DNA of 35,623 nt from an uncultured Collinsella sp. (GCA_949287065.1 CASEEV010000079.1:1-35623); one strand, 5' to 3'; positions 24,031 through 32,061 are shown, counted from the stretch's first letter. Notes: generated by a model from the sequence alone, not told the origin. Numbers and translations: made by a program.

Positions 24031-25644
24031 TTACGCCTGGCGGTAGTGAGCGAAGAAGTCCTTGAGGTCGCCCATAGCGTCGCGCAGGACCTCCATGCGC
24101 GGCAGGTAGACGATGCGGAAGTGGTCGGGCTTGCCCCAGTTGAAGCCGCCGCCGCGCGTGATGAGGATGCGCTTCTCGTGCAGCAGGTCGAGGGCGAACT
24201 GCTCGTCGTCGGTGATGTTGAACTTCTCGACGTCCATCTTGGGGAAGATGTAGAACGCGGCTTTGGGCTTGACCACCGAGATGCCCGGGATCTCTTTGAG
24301 CGCGTTGTACACGTACTCGCGCTGCTCGTAGATGCGGCCGCCGGGAACCACGTAGCTCTTGACGCTCTGGTGGCCGCCGAGCGCGGTCTGCACGATGGAC
24401 TGGGCGGGCACGTTGGAGCACAGGCGCATGTTGGACAGCATGTTGAGGCCGTAGATGAAGTCCTTCATGCAGCGCTTGTTGCCCGAGAGCACCATCCAGC
24501 CGATACGGTATCCGGCGATCATGTGGCTCTTGGAGAGGCCCGAGAACGTCACGCACGGCAGGTCGGGCGCGAGCGAGGCAATCGAGATGTGCTCGACGTC
24601 GTCCATGCACAGGCGGTCGTAGATCTCGTCGGAGAAGATCATGAGCTGGTGCTTGCGCGCGATCTCGACGATCTGCTCGAGGATCTCGCGCGGGTACACG
24701 GCGCCCGTGGGGTTGTTGGGGTTGATGATGACGATGGCCTTGGTGCGCGGGCTGACCTTGGCCTCGATGTCGGCGATATCGGGGTTCCACTCGGCCTCCT
24801 CGTCGCAGACATAGTGCACCGGCGTGCCGCCCGACAGCGTGGCGCACGCGGTCCACAGCGGGTAGTCGGGGCTCGGAATGAGGATCTCGTCGCCGTTGTC
24901 GAGAAGCGCGTTCATGCAGAGCTGGATGAGCTCCGAGACGCCGTTGCCGGTGTAGATGGTGTCCATGCTGACGTTGGGAAGGCCCTTGAGCTGCGAGTAC
25001 TGCATGATGGCTTTGCGCGCGGAGAACAGGCCGTGCGAGTTGGAGTAGCCCTCACAGTCGGGCAGCTGCTGGCGCATGTCCTGGATGACCTCGTCGGGCG
25101 TGCGGAAGCCGAAGGGCGCGGGGTTGCCGATGTTGAGCTTCAGAATGCGCAGGCCTTCGGACTCCATGCGGGCGGCCTCGTCGGCCACGGGACCGCGGAC
25201 GTCGTAGAGAACGTTGTCGAGCTTGGTGGACTTGTTGAACGTGCGCATAGGGGTGCTCCTTAGGTTGGATGCATGTCCAAAGGCATGCGAGAAAGACGGG
25301 GACGGATCGGCGGCCGCAGACCGCGCGGCGGCTCGCTTGCCCGGCGGCGCCGAGACAGATGCCGCGGCACCTGAGCCCGAGGCCTCCCCCGCCCCGGCGA
25401 GCCATGCGGCATCGACCGTCAGAAGGTCGGCGAGCAGGCGCATGACGTCGCGCCTGGGCACGGTCTTGCCGCTCACGTATTGGCTTACCTGGCTTTTGCC
25501 GAGCTTCTCGCCCCGCTCGGAGGCGGCGCGGATAAGGTCGGCCTGCTTCATGCCCGCGCGCTCCATGGCAGATTTGAGGCGCGTGGTGAAGATGTGCTCG
25601 GTTCGCTTGCTCATGGCACCGCCAAAAGCTCCGTAGTTCAACAT
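24031..25644 (-). CDS. XRE-type HTH domain fused to a class I/II aminotransferase (AlaT-like)
   Basis: One 537-residue frame joins an XRE/Cro helix-turn-helix (about 17-82) to a complete PLP aminotransferase (about 133-537) through a 45-residue Ala/Ser/Pro-rich linker. The PLP lysine is Lys372 in FSGLSKSHMIAGYRIGW; NPNNPTG (308-314) and SDEIYDRL (338-345) are typical of the AlaT-like group that makes alanine from pyruvate and glutamate. Starts are ATG at 25644 or 25614 (MSKRTEHIF), neither with a strong ribosome site. In contrast AAGGAG lies 7 bp before the internal ATG at 25248, exactly where the aminotransferase begins, so a 405-residue enzyme could also be made. A four-part operator precedes the gene. 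Confidence 0.88.
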   Translation of the reverse strand: MLNYGAFGGAMSKRTEHIFTTRLKSAMERAGMKQADLIRAASERGEKLGKSQVSQYVSGKTVPRRDVMRLLADLLTVDAAWLAGAGEASGSGAAASVSAPPGKRAAARSAAADPSPSFSHAFGHASNLRSTPMRTFNKSTKLDNVLYDVRGPVADEAARMESEGLRILKLNIGNPAPFGFRTPDEVIQDMRQQLPDCEGYSNSHGLFSARKAIMQYSQLKGLPNVSMDTIYTGNGVSELIQLCMNALLDNGDEILIPSPDYPLWTACATLSGGTPVHYVCDEEAEWNPDIADIEAKVSPRTKAIVIINPNNPTGAVYPREILEQIVEIARKHQLMIFSDEIYDRLCMDDVEHISIASLAPDLPCVTFSGLSKSHMIAGYRIGWMVLSGNKRCMKDFIYGLNMLSNMRLCSNVPAQSIVQTALGGHQSVKSYVVPGGRIYEQREYVYNALKEIPGISVVKPKAAFYIFPKMDVEKFNITDDEQFALDLLHEKRILITRGGGFNWGKPDHFRIVYLPRMEVLRDAMGDLKDFFAHYRQA

Positions 25645-25648
25645 AAAG

Positions 25649-25751
25649 CCGTCTGAATTGAACTTCTCCGATTACTGAGTGGTGAGTTCAATTTAGACGG
25701 CAGTATAACACAGCACAAGCTGTCTAGTTCAATTTTGGTTCAATTTTGAAC
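25649..25751 (-). promoter_or_regulatory. Operator array and promoter of the XRE-aminotransferase gene
   Basis: The half-site AGTTCAATTT occurs four times. 25649-25664 and 25685-25700 form an inverted repeat (15 of 16 pairs, 20-bp spacer). A third copy lies at 25726-25738. A fourth is the palindrome GTTCAA-TT-TTGAAC at 25738-25751. On the - strand the -10 TATACT lies at 25702-25707, so one pair covers the start site and the leader and the other sites cover the -35 region. This arrangement fits repression by a HTH protein, plausibly the product itself. Confidence 0.7.
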
Positions 25752-25806
25752 GGACGCTCCTGATCGCTGAGGAGCTATCGCAGCGGCCGACGGGCGGTGA
25801 AGCGCT

Positions 25807-26181
25807 CTAGTACGACGGCGTGAACCCCGAGGCGTTGGGCGACACCGGAATGGGATCGGCCGCTACAACGCGAAAGGAAGCGCCGAGCTTTTGATAATAC
25901 GCGTGGAGCGCCGCTACCATGCCCTGGATGTTGGCGCCTGTGCCCTGCCACTCGGCTTCTACGGAGCCGTCGGGCAGGTTGCGCACCCAACCGCTGATGT
26001 CGTACTCACTCGAGAGCTGCCATTGGGTGAAGCGAAAGCCCACGCCCTGCACACGGCCCTCAAAGCGCAGGTGCAAGCGCATGGTCTCATGCGGGTCGAG
26101 GGCGTCTATGAGCTCCTCACGAACAGGTCCGTACGGGGTGCTCGTGCGTCGGCTCTTGAAGAAGTTCTCGAACATGGACAT
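25807..26181 (-). CDS. Acylphosphatase family protein (second copy)
   Basis: The acylphosphatase domain is intact, with Arg50 in [14 protein letters not shown] and Asn68 in [11 protein letters not shown]. The 124-residue protein carries about 32 extra N-terminal residues ([18 protein letters not shown]...) absent from the minimal enzyme and from the copy at 11932. The core of the two copies is clearly related but diverged, so this is not a recent duplication. GAGAGGG is 5 bp before the ATG. A -10-like TATGAT (26334-26339, - strand) upstream may give it its own promoter. Substrate unknown. Confidence 0.88.
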   Translation of the reverse strand: MSMFENFFKSRRTSTPYGPVREELIDALDPHETMRLHLRFEGRVQGVGFRFTQWQLSSEYDISGWVRNLPDGSVEAEWQGTGANIQGMVAALHAYYQKLGASFRVVAADPIPVSPNASGFTPSY

Positions 26182-26357
26182 GGCGTCCCTCTCGGTTTGC
26201 GCCGGGCGCGGCGCCCGACCTGCGGCAGACCAAAACGCGGCGACGCGGAACCGCGCGTGCAAGCCGCATGGCGCGCCGCCCCTTGCAGCGCCCGCGCTTG
26301 CCTGTATCCGACTCGTCTCAACGCTCAGTTGTCATCATACCTGATGAGACACGACAC

Positions 26358-26735
26358 TCACCATATGCGGCGACGCGATTCCTTGCGCTCCGCACGCAGA
26401 TGCTTGGCAGCGAGGCGCTTCTCGTTAACATGACGGGGCACCTTGGTTTTGCGGCGCTTCTTGGGCACCCGCGATCGGCGCTCGAGAATGGCGCGGATCT
26501 TTTTGAGGCAGGTCTCTCGGTTGCGCAACTGACTGCGCGACTCGCGCGCCACCACCGTAACGCCCGTGGGACCGTGGGTCATCCGCACGGCCGAGTCGGT
26601 GGTGTTGACGCCCTGGCCGCCGGGGCCGGTAGCCCTAAAGACCTGCACCGTACAGGCGCGGTAGAGCTCGTCGTCGGTCTGGCGCGCGTACCGCGCGTAC
26701 TCGGCAGGCGTGAGCTTGCGGTCGCTTGCCGTCAT
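26358..26735 (-). CDS. Class I release-factor-like GGQ protein (ArfB/YaeJ-like)
   Basis: The 125-residue protein consists of the GGQ domain of class I release factors ([20 protein letters not shown], Gly39-Gln41) and a very basic C-terminal tail ([13 protein letters not shown]...KESRRRIW). It lacks the codon-recognition domains. This is the layout of ArfB, which enters stalled ribosomes lacking a codon in the A site and releases the peptide; whether this protein does so is inferred. The first 25 residues resemble a short helical extension. The ATG overlaps the upstream CobA-HemD stop (ATGA), and AGGGGGAG within that gene is its ribosome site. Confidence 0.85.
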   Translation of the reverse strand: MTASDRKLTPAEYARYARQTDDELYRACTVQVFRATGPGGQGVNTTDSAVRMTHGPTGVTVVARESRSQLRNRETCLKKIRAILERRSRVPKKRRKTKVPRHVNEKRLAAKHLRAERKESRRRIW

Positions 26736-28339
26736 TGCTCCCCCTTGCTGTCTGCGAGCGCGCGTACGCACGCATCGGCCAAATCGGACATGGTGGCGGC
26801 CGAGGCGGTGGTGCACATGAAGCCAGCAGCCTCCGCGGCTGCGCGCGTGGGCAGCCCGAGGCATACCGCCTTGCGCGGGGCGTGAGCGGGGTCCGCACCC
26901 GCGGCCGTAAGCGCTTGCGCAAAGCCCTTCACCGTCGAGGCACTCGTAAAGGTCACAAGGTCAATGGTTCCGGCAGAGAGCTTCTCGACAAGCTCGGCAG
27001 GCACCGGCTCGGGCGCCGTTACGCTGCGGTACGCCTCGACCTCCTCGTACGCCACCCCCGCCTCCTCGAGCGCACGCGGCAGCACAGGCGATCCCTCCGA
27101 CGAGCGGAAGAGCATGACACGGGCAGGAGACGCGCCCTTCTCCCCTGCTGCGAGACGAGCGAGACCCGCGCCGAGATGAGCGCTGTCGTAAACCTCCGGC
27201 ACGTAGTCGGCACGGACGGCAAGCTCGCGCTCGAGGGCCGCGGCGGTTGCCGGGCCGATAGCGGCTACGCGCACGCCTGCAAGCGCACGGGCGTCGAGGC
27301 CGGCAGCGCGCACACCGCGCGCCAGGCACCGCGCGCCAAAGGGACTTGTGAGCGCAAGCCAACCGCAGGAACCGATGCGTCGCACAACCGAGGCAAGATC
27401 CTCGTCGGCGGCAGTGTACATCTCGACACACGGAAAGCAGAGCACCTCTGCCCCGAGGCGCGCGAGCTTCTCGGCCAGGCCTGCCGCACGGTCGCGCGGA
27501 CGCGTGACCAGAATCGTTTTGCCTCGCAGCGGGAGCCGGTCGTACCAAGCGAGCTCGGGGTCGAGCCCCGCCACGGCGCCCACCACAAGAACCGCGGGGC
27601 TCTGGATGCTTGTCTGCCGCGCCTTGCGCGCGATACCGACGACCGCGCCGCGCACCGTCCGCTGCCGCGCCGTGGTGCCCCGCTCGACAACAGCTGCAGG
27701 CGTGTCAGCCGGCATGCCCGCCGCGAGCAGGCCTGCGCAGATCTCGCCGAGCGTTGCGACCGCCATGAGAAAGACGAGCGTACCGCCTGCCTGCACGAGG
27801 GCGCCGAAGTCGATGTCGAGCGCACCGTTTTGTTGCCGATGACCGGTCACCACGTGCACCGAGGCCGCGGCGCGCCGATCGGTAACCGGAATGCCCGCAT
27901 AGGACGGAGCGGCAAACGCGCTGGTAATACCCGGTACGACCTCGAAGGGAACGCCGCGTTGAGCGAGATAGCTCGCCTCCTCGCCGCCCCGGCCAAAAAG
28001 ATACGGGTCGCCGCCTTTGAGACGAACCACCAAACCGCCCGCGCCGACGCGGCGGGCCTCCTCGACAAGGATCTCGTTGATGCGATGCTGCGGAACGGGA
28101 TGGCTCCCCTGCCGCTTTCCAACATCAATACGGCGCGCACGCACGGCAAGCTCCACGAGCTCAGATGCTACGAGCCGGTCGTACACCACGGCGTCGGCGC
28201 GGCAGAGAAGCTCCCGCCCCCGCACCGTAATAAGCCCCGGGTCTCCGGGGCCGGCACCCACGAGCGCCACGAGAGCGCAGCCGCCCCGTGCTTCTCCGGC
28301 AGCCTCCCCGGGCGCGCCTGCGCTTCTCGTCTCGTCCAT
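26732..28339 (-). CDS. cobA-hemD: Uroporphyrinogen-III C-methyltransferase/uroporphyrinogen-III synthase fusion (CobA-HemD)
   Basis: This 535-residue bifunctional enzyme closes hydroxymethylbilane to uroporphyrinogen III (HemD) and methylates it twice with S-adenosylmethionine to precorrin-2 (CobA/SUMT). The N-terminal half has [37 protein letters not shown] and [20 protein letters not shown], all SUMT signatures. The HemD half starts near residue 285 ([19 protein letters not shown]) and includes [13 protein letters not shown] and [26 protein letters not shown] precedes the ATG at 28339; the frame is open further upstream into the palindromic repeats. It supplies precorrin-2 for siroheme, matching the adjacent reductase and the Met8-like gene. 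Confidence 0.93.
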   Translation of the reverse strand: MDETRSAGAPGEAAGEARGGCALVALVGAGPGDPGLITVRGRELLCRADAVVYDRLVASELVELAVRARRIDVGKRQGSHPVPQHRINEILVEEARRVGAGGLVVRLKGGDPYLFGRGGEEASYLAQRGVPFEVVPGITSAFAAPSYAGIPVTDRRAAASVHVVTGHRQQNGALDIDFGALVQAGGTLVFLMAVATLGEICAGLLAAGMPADTPAAVVERGTTARQRTVRGAVVGIARKARQTSIQSPAVLVVGAVAGLDPELAWYDRLPLRGKTILVTRPRDRAAGLAEKLARLGAEVLCFPCVEMYTAADEDLASVVRRIGSCGWLALTSPFGARCLARGVRAAGLDARALAGVRVAAIGPATAAALERELAVRADYVPEVYDSAHLGAGLARLAAGEKGASPARVMLFRSSEGSPVLPRALEEAGVAYEEVEAYRSVTAPEPVPAELVEKLSAGTIDLVTFTSASTVKGFAQALTAAGADPAHAPRKAVCLGLPTRAAAEAAGFMCTTASAATMSDLADACVRALADSKGEQ

Positions 28340-28436
28340 GCGCTTCCCCTTGTCTTTCTCGCCTTTGGCTGTGCGTAGCCTGGCAGTCTCTCCTGGTAGG
28401 TTCTTACCCCGTACGCCAACATCCGGCATCCCCTCT

Positions 28437-28561
28437 GCCAAATAACGCTGTTGACAGCGTATTTTGGCCGAGTGCATCTACCTGGGGATACGTCTGATTT
28501 GCGCAGGTAGATGGCCTTGCTGACCCCCTGCCAAAAAACGCCGATAACAGCGTTGTTTGGC
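28437..28561. repeat. Cassette of two 32-bp palindromes, copy B
   Basis: Palindromes at 28437-28468 and 28530-28561 are related to copy A at 11764-11888; the second is in opposite orientation. They again start exactly 93 bp apart. The 61-bp spacer differs from that of copy A but contains a perfect 10-bp inverted repeat, CATCTACCTG and CAGGTAGATG (28475-28484, 28504-28513). It lies between the reductase terminator and the cobA-hemD start. Confidence 0.85.
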
Positions 28562-28605
28562 AGAGAGGGAGGGAGGCTGACCTGGCGGAGGGGAATGAAC
28601 CGTCA

Positions 28606-28650
28606 GAGAAAGGGCGGCTCGCAACCCGGTATCGGGCTGCGAGCCGCCTT
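28606..28650 (-). terminator. Intrinsic terminator of the reductase fusion gene
   Basis: A 16-bp stem with one mismatch (GGCGGCTCGCA paired with TGCGAGCCGCC) and a short loop, then CTTTCTC on the - strand, about 30 bp after the stop. It isolates the reductase from cobA-hemD. Confidence 0.8.
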
Positions 28651-28680
28651 AAGCCTCAAACCAACGTAAGCCTCACGTCT

Positions 28681-31275
28681 TTAGCAGGTAGCGCCGCCGA
28701 CGACGGTCTTGCTGAGAATGGCGTCCTTGTCGATGGGGGCAGTAAGGAGCTTCTCCTCAACGTAGTCGAAGCCGAGACGCGCCACCGTGTCGGCAAAGCG
28801 CTCGCCCGAGATACCCTCGTCGCGGAAGAAGAGAATGGCGCGCTCCACGACGTCCATGACCTCTTCCTCGCTCGTAAAGACCTTGCCCAGCGCCTGGCCG
28901 TGCGCCGTCTTTTTGCCCCAGCGGCCGCCGATGTAGACCTTGTAGCCCACCTGCGACTCGGTCACGGCGCCAAAGGGGCAGGTGCCGATGCAGCGCCCGC
29001 AATGGTTGCAGAGCTCCTCGGCGATGCGGATCTTGCCGTCGGCGCCGATCTGCGCGTCGCCCATGGGGCAGGAATTCACAACCTGGCAGACCTTGCAGCC
29101 GCGGCACTTGGCCGCGCCGATCTCGGGAATGCGCTGGCCAACGATGCCCAGGTCGTTGAGGTCGGGCTTGACGCACATGTTGGGGCAGCCGCCCACGGCG
29201 ATCTTGAACTTGTGCGGCAGCTCCACGCCGTGGTAGCCCACGTAGAAGCGCTGATGCAGCTTCTCCGAGAGCGCGAACGTGTCGATGAGGCCGTACTGGC
29301 AGGTGGTGCCCTTGCAACTCACTACCGGGCGCACCTTAGAGCCGGTGCCGCCGGCGTCGAGGCCGGCGTCCTGCAAAAAGCCGATGCACGCCTCGATCTG
29401 GTCGTACTTCACGCCCTGGATCTCGAGCGTGAGGCGCGTGGTCATCGTGACCTCGCCGGAACCGAACTTCTCGCTCGCCTCGGCCACGACCTTCTGCTCG
29501 GCGGCGGTGAGCTTGCCGTTGCGCGTGATCACGCGGACGTTGAAGACGTCGTCAAAGCGCTTGTCCTGCAAACAGCCCAGACCCTTCAGGCGCTTGATCT
29601 CGGCGGCGGGCAGTTTCTTGCCAGCGGGCCGCGGCACGCGGACCTCGTTGAAGGTGGCGCCTCCCTCGAGCACGCGCGTGGCGGTGTAGCCTGCCGCCTT
29701 GAGGCGGTTCTGGGCAAAGTAGCCGCGCTTGCCCTTGGCGCACACGAGCAGCAGCTTGGCATCGCGCGGGATGCCCTCGATGCCGTTCTCGTCAATGCTC
29801 GCGAGGTTGACCCAGCGCGCGCCGGGGATCGTCGGCTCGGGAAGCACGTCGATAACCTCGTAGTCGCGCGCAGCGCCGGCGGCGTACTCCGCCGGCGTGA
29901 AGGTCTCGAACCGGCCCTCGACCTTGTTCTCGAGGATGTAGCACGCCGTCACGAGCGGATGGATGGCCGTGGAGAAGGGCGGCGCGTAGGCGAAGTCCAT
30001 GAGGTCGAGGTCGCCCAGCTTGAGGCCCTGGTAGAGAGCCACAACCATGACGTCGACGACCTTGTCGACCGCGCCCGAGCCGAAGAGCTGGACGCCGAGA
30101 AGCTTGCGCGTGGGACGGTCGGCCACGAGCTTGATGAAGAAGCTCGAGGCGCCCGGGTAGTAGTGCGCCTTGTCGTCGACGACGCAGGTGGCGCTCACCG
30201 GGTCATAGCCCGCCGCGCGCGCCGCCTCCTCGGTGAGGCCGGTGCGGCCGCCGTTGAGCGAGCCGGTGAGCCTGACCACGCCGGTTCCGAGCACACCGGG
30301 GTACGGCGTCGGCGTGCCCGTGAGCGTCTTGGCGAGCGCGCGGGCGCTGATGTTGGCGGTCGAGCCCATGGCGCTCCACTGCAAAGCGCCCGTGAAGGCG
30401 TTTTTGACCTCGGCGCAGTCGCCGGCGGCGTACACATCGGGGAGGTTGGTCTTGAGATACTCGTCCACCAAGATGGTGCCCTTGAGCATCTCGATCCCCG
30501 AGCCCTCGAGCCACTCCGTGGCAGGGCGGATGCCGATGGCGAGAATCACCAGGTCGGCGGGCAGCGTGCCGTTGGGCGTGACCACGGCGGCGGCGCGCCC
30601 GGCGGCGGCGCCCTCGCCCGGAAGGATAGCCTCGAGCGGCGTGGACGTCAGGACGCGCATGCCCGCCGCCTTGAGCTGCTTCTTGGCCCAGTCGGCCATC
30701 TCGGGATCAAAGACGTTCGGCATGACCTGCGACGCAGCGTCGATCACCGTGACCGAGAGGCCGCGCGCGGAGAGGTTCTCGGCAACCTCGAGGCCGATGA
30801 AGCCCGCGCCCACCACGACCGCGCGCCGGCAGCCGTTGGCATCGGCGTACGCGCGGATGCCCTCGGCGTCGTCGGGCGTGCGCACGCAAAAGACGCCCTC
30901 GAGGTCGCGCCCCTCGATGGGCGGGACAAACGGCGCGGCGCCCGTGGCTATGACAAGCTTGTCATAGCCCTCGGTGCCCGCAGAGCCGTCTGCCCGGCGC
31001 ACCGAGACCGTCTTGACTCCGGCGTCGAGCGCCGTGGCCTCGACGCCGGTCTCAACGTGCACGCCCGTAAGACCCTCGTACTTGGCGGGCGTGTTGACGA
31101 TAAGCTCGTCGCGCGTCTCGATGCCTCCGCCGATGTAGTACGGCAGGCCGCAGCCCGCGTACGATATGTCCTGATCGCGCGTAATGACGCGCACGTCTGC
31201 CGAACGGTCGCAGCGCTTGATTTTGGCGGCAGCCTTGGTGCCGGCAGCAACGCCGCCGACGATGAGGTACCTCAT
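28681..31275 (-). CDS. Fusion: CoA-disulfide-reductase-like flavoprotein, rhodanese, siroheme sulfite/nitrite reductase, ferredoxin
   Basis: One 864-residue frame holds four modules. Residues 1-450: an FAD/NAD(P) disulfide reductase of the CoA-disulfide-reductase type, with IVGGVAAGTKAAAK and Cys42 in SYAGCGLPYYIGG. Residues about 465-550: a rhodanese domain with Cys512 (LLLVCAKGKRGY). Residues about 570-715: a sulfite/nitrite reductase unit with Cys654, Cys659, Cys697 and Cys701 for the siroheme-iron-sulfur centre. Residues 720-770: two 4Fe-4S ferredoxin motifs (Cys724/727/730/736 and 756/759/762/766). Electrons could run from NAD(P)H through FAD and iron-sulfur clusters to siroheme, reducing sulfite or nitrite. 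GGGGAGG precedes the ATG. Soluble, no signal peptide. Confidence 0.9.
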   Translation of the reverse strand: MRYLIVGGVAAGTKAAAKIKRCDRSADVRVITRDQDISYAGCGLPYYIGGGIETRDELIVNTPAKYEGLTGVHVETGVEATALDAGVKTVSVRRADGSAGTEGYDKLVIATGAAPFVPPIEGRDLEGVFCVRTPDDAEGIRAYADANGCRRAVVVGAGFIGLEVAENLSARGLSVTVIDAASQVMPNVFDPEMADWAKKQLKAAGMRVLTSTPLEAILPGEGAAAGRAAAVVTPNGTLPADLVILAIGIRPATEWLEGSGIEMLKGTILVDEYLKTNLPDVYAAGDCAEVKNAFTGALQWSAMGSTANISARALAKTLTGTPTPYPGVLGTGVVRLTGSLNGGRTGLTEEAARAAGYDPVSATCVVDDKAHYYPGASSFFIKLVADRPTRKLLGVQLFGSGAVDKVVDVMVVALYQGLKLGDLDLMDFAYAPPFSTAIHPLVTACYILENKVEGRFETFTPAEYAAGAARDYEVIDVLPEPTIPGARWVNLASIDENGIEGIPRDAKLLLVCAKGKRGYFAQNRLKAAGYTATRVLEGGATFNEVRVPRPAGKKLPAAEIKRLKGLGCLQDKRFDDVFNVRVITRNGKLTAAEQKVVAEASEKFGSGEVTMTTRLTLEIQGVKYDQIEACIGFLQDAGLDAGGTGSKVRPVVSCKGTTCQYGLIDTFALSEKLHQRFYVGYHGVELPHKFKIAVGGCPNMCVKPDLNDLGIVGQRIPEIGAAKCRGCKVCQVVNSCPMGDAQIGADGKIRIAEELCNHCGRCIGTCPFGAVTESQVGYKVYIGGRWGKKTAHGQALGKVFTSEEEVMDVVERAILFFRDEGISGERFADTVARLGFDYVEEKLLTAPIDKDAILSKTVVGGATC

Positions 31276-31282
31276 AGTTCCT

Positions 31283-31330
31283 CCCCTTCTGTAGGGCGAG
31301 AAGCACCGGGGCGCGCCCCCCGAGCTTCTC
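31283..31330 (-). promoter_or_regulatory. Leader hairpin before the reductase fusion gene
   Basis: On the - strand GAGAAGC and GCTTCTC enclose GGGG/CCCC around a GC-rich loop. It lies between a -10-like TATGAT (about 31345-31350) and the ribosome site. No T-tract follows, so it would affect translation or stability more than termination. Confidence 0.35.
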
Positions 31331-31434
31331 TGGCGATACTCTCATCATAGCCGTTTTGCTCGCAGCTGAGCCACGGTGCCCACCCGAGGCACCGCCGCCG
31401 CCCGATGCGCAAAGCTCCTCTCCTGGTGCATACT

Positions 31435-31470
31435 TACGAGAAGAGCCGGCCGTACGAGAAGAGCCGCAAC
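31435..31470. repeat. 18-bp tandem direct repeat before the precorrin-2 dehydrogenase gene
   Basis: TACGAGAAGAGCCG occurs at 31435-31448 and 31453-31466, 18 bp apart, ending 18 bp before the GTG start and abutting the ribosome site. It could be a binding site for a regulator of siroheme genes or only a local duplication. Confidence 0.6.
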
Positions 31471-31484
31471 TAAGGGAGGGCGCC

Positions 31485-32051
31485 GTGGGAGCAGCACGCG
31501 AACCGCAAAGCCAGCATGCGCCGAACCTGGCACAGGGCGGAGAAGTACCCTCAGCAGCAGGAACTTCGTCCGAGGCAGCGCAGCAGCCGCAGGCAACAGC
31601 CGTGCCGCGCTTCCCGTTGTTCGTGGACCTCACGGGCGCCGACTGTCTCGTGGTGGGCGCGGGCGCCGTCGGATCGCGTCGGGCAGCGGTTCTCGCCCGC
31701 TACGGTGCGCGCGTGACCGTGATCGACCCGGCGGCGCCAACGTGCGAGGTGGCGGCGGAACTTCTCGCACGGGCGTACGAACCGGGAGACGAGCGCGGGC
31801 GCACCCTCGTGGTGGCCGCCACTAACAACCGCGCGGTAAACCGCCTCATAGGCGAGACGTGCCGGGCCGCGGGCGTGCCCGTGTCGGTTGCCGACGCGCC
31901 CGAGGAGTGCGCGTTCTTCTTTCCGGCGGTGTGCGCCACGGAGCACCTGAGCGCAGGCGTGGTCTCTACCGGAGCGGAGCACGCGCTCACGGCACGCGCC
32001 GCCGCTGCCGTGCGCCAGACCCTTGCCGCCTGCGAGCGCGCCGAAGCCTAA
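31485..32051 (+). CDS. Precorrin-2 dehydrogenase/sirohydrochlorin ferrochelatase (Met8/CysG N-terminal type)
   Basis: The enzyme oxidises precorrin-2 to sirohydrochlorin with NAD and, in family members, may insert iron to give siroheme. The 188-residue protein has the dinucleotide fold VDLTGADCLVVGAGAVGSRRAAVLARYGARVTVID in outline (glycines of GAGAVG about 55-60), then VAATNNRAVNRLI and CAFFFPAV. It corresponds to the N-terminal module of CysG. The GTG at 31485 is chosen because AAGGGAGG lies 5 bp upstream; the frame is open to 31356. The first 40 residues are a low-complexity Gln/Ala/Pro-rich extension. It is divergent from the reductase fusion and convergent with the Nudix gene (10-bp gap). 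Confidence 0.88.
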   Translation: MGAAREPQSQHAPNLAQGGEVPSAAGTSSEAAQQPQATAVPRFPLFVDLTGADCLVVGAGAVGSRRAAVLARYGARVTVIDPAAPTCEVAAELLARAYEPGDERGRTLVVAATNNRAVNRLIGETCRAAGVPVSVADAPEECAFFFPAVCATEHLSAGVVSTGAEHALTARAAAAVRQTLAACERAEA

Positions 32052-32061
32052 ATCCGCCGCC

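Noticed and set aside
24031-25644. Frameshift or sequencing artefact joining two genes
   Set aside because: The frame is open and continuous through the linker with normal base composition, so no error needs to be assumed, although separate genes in relatives remain possible.
28900-31350. 816-codon open frame on the + strand opposite the reductase fusion
   Set aside because: The opposite strand encodes four intact domains with cofactor motifs; this frame has none.
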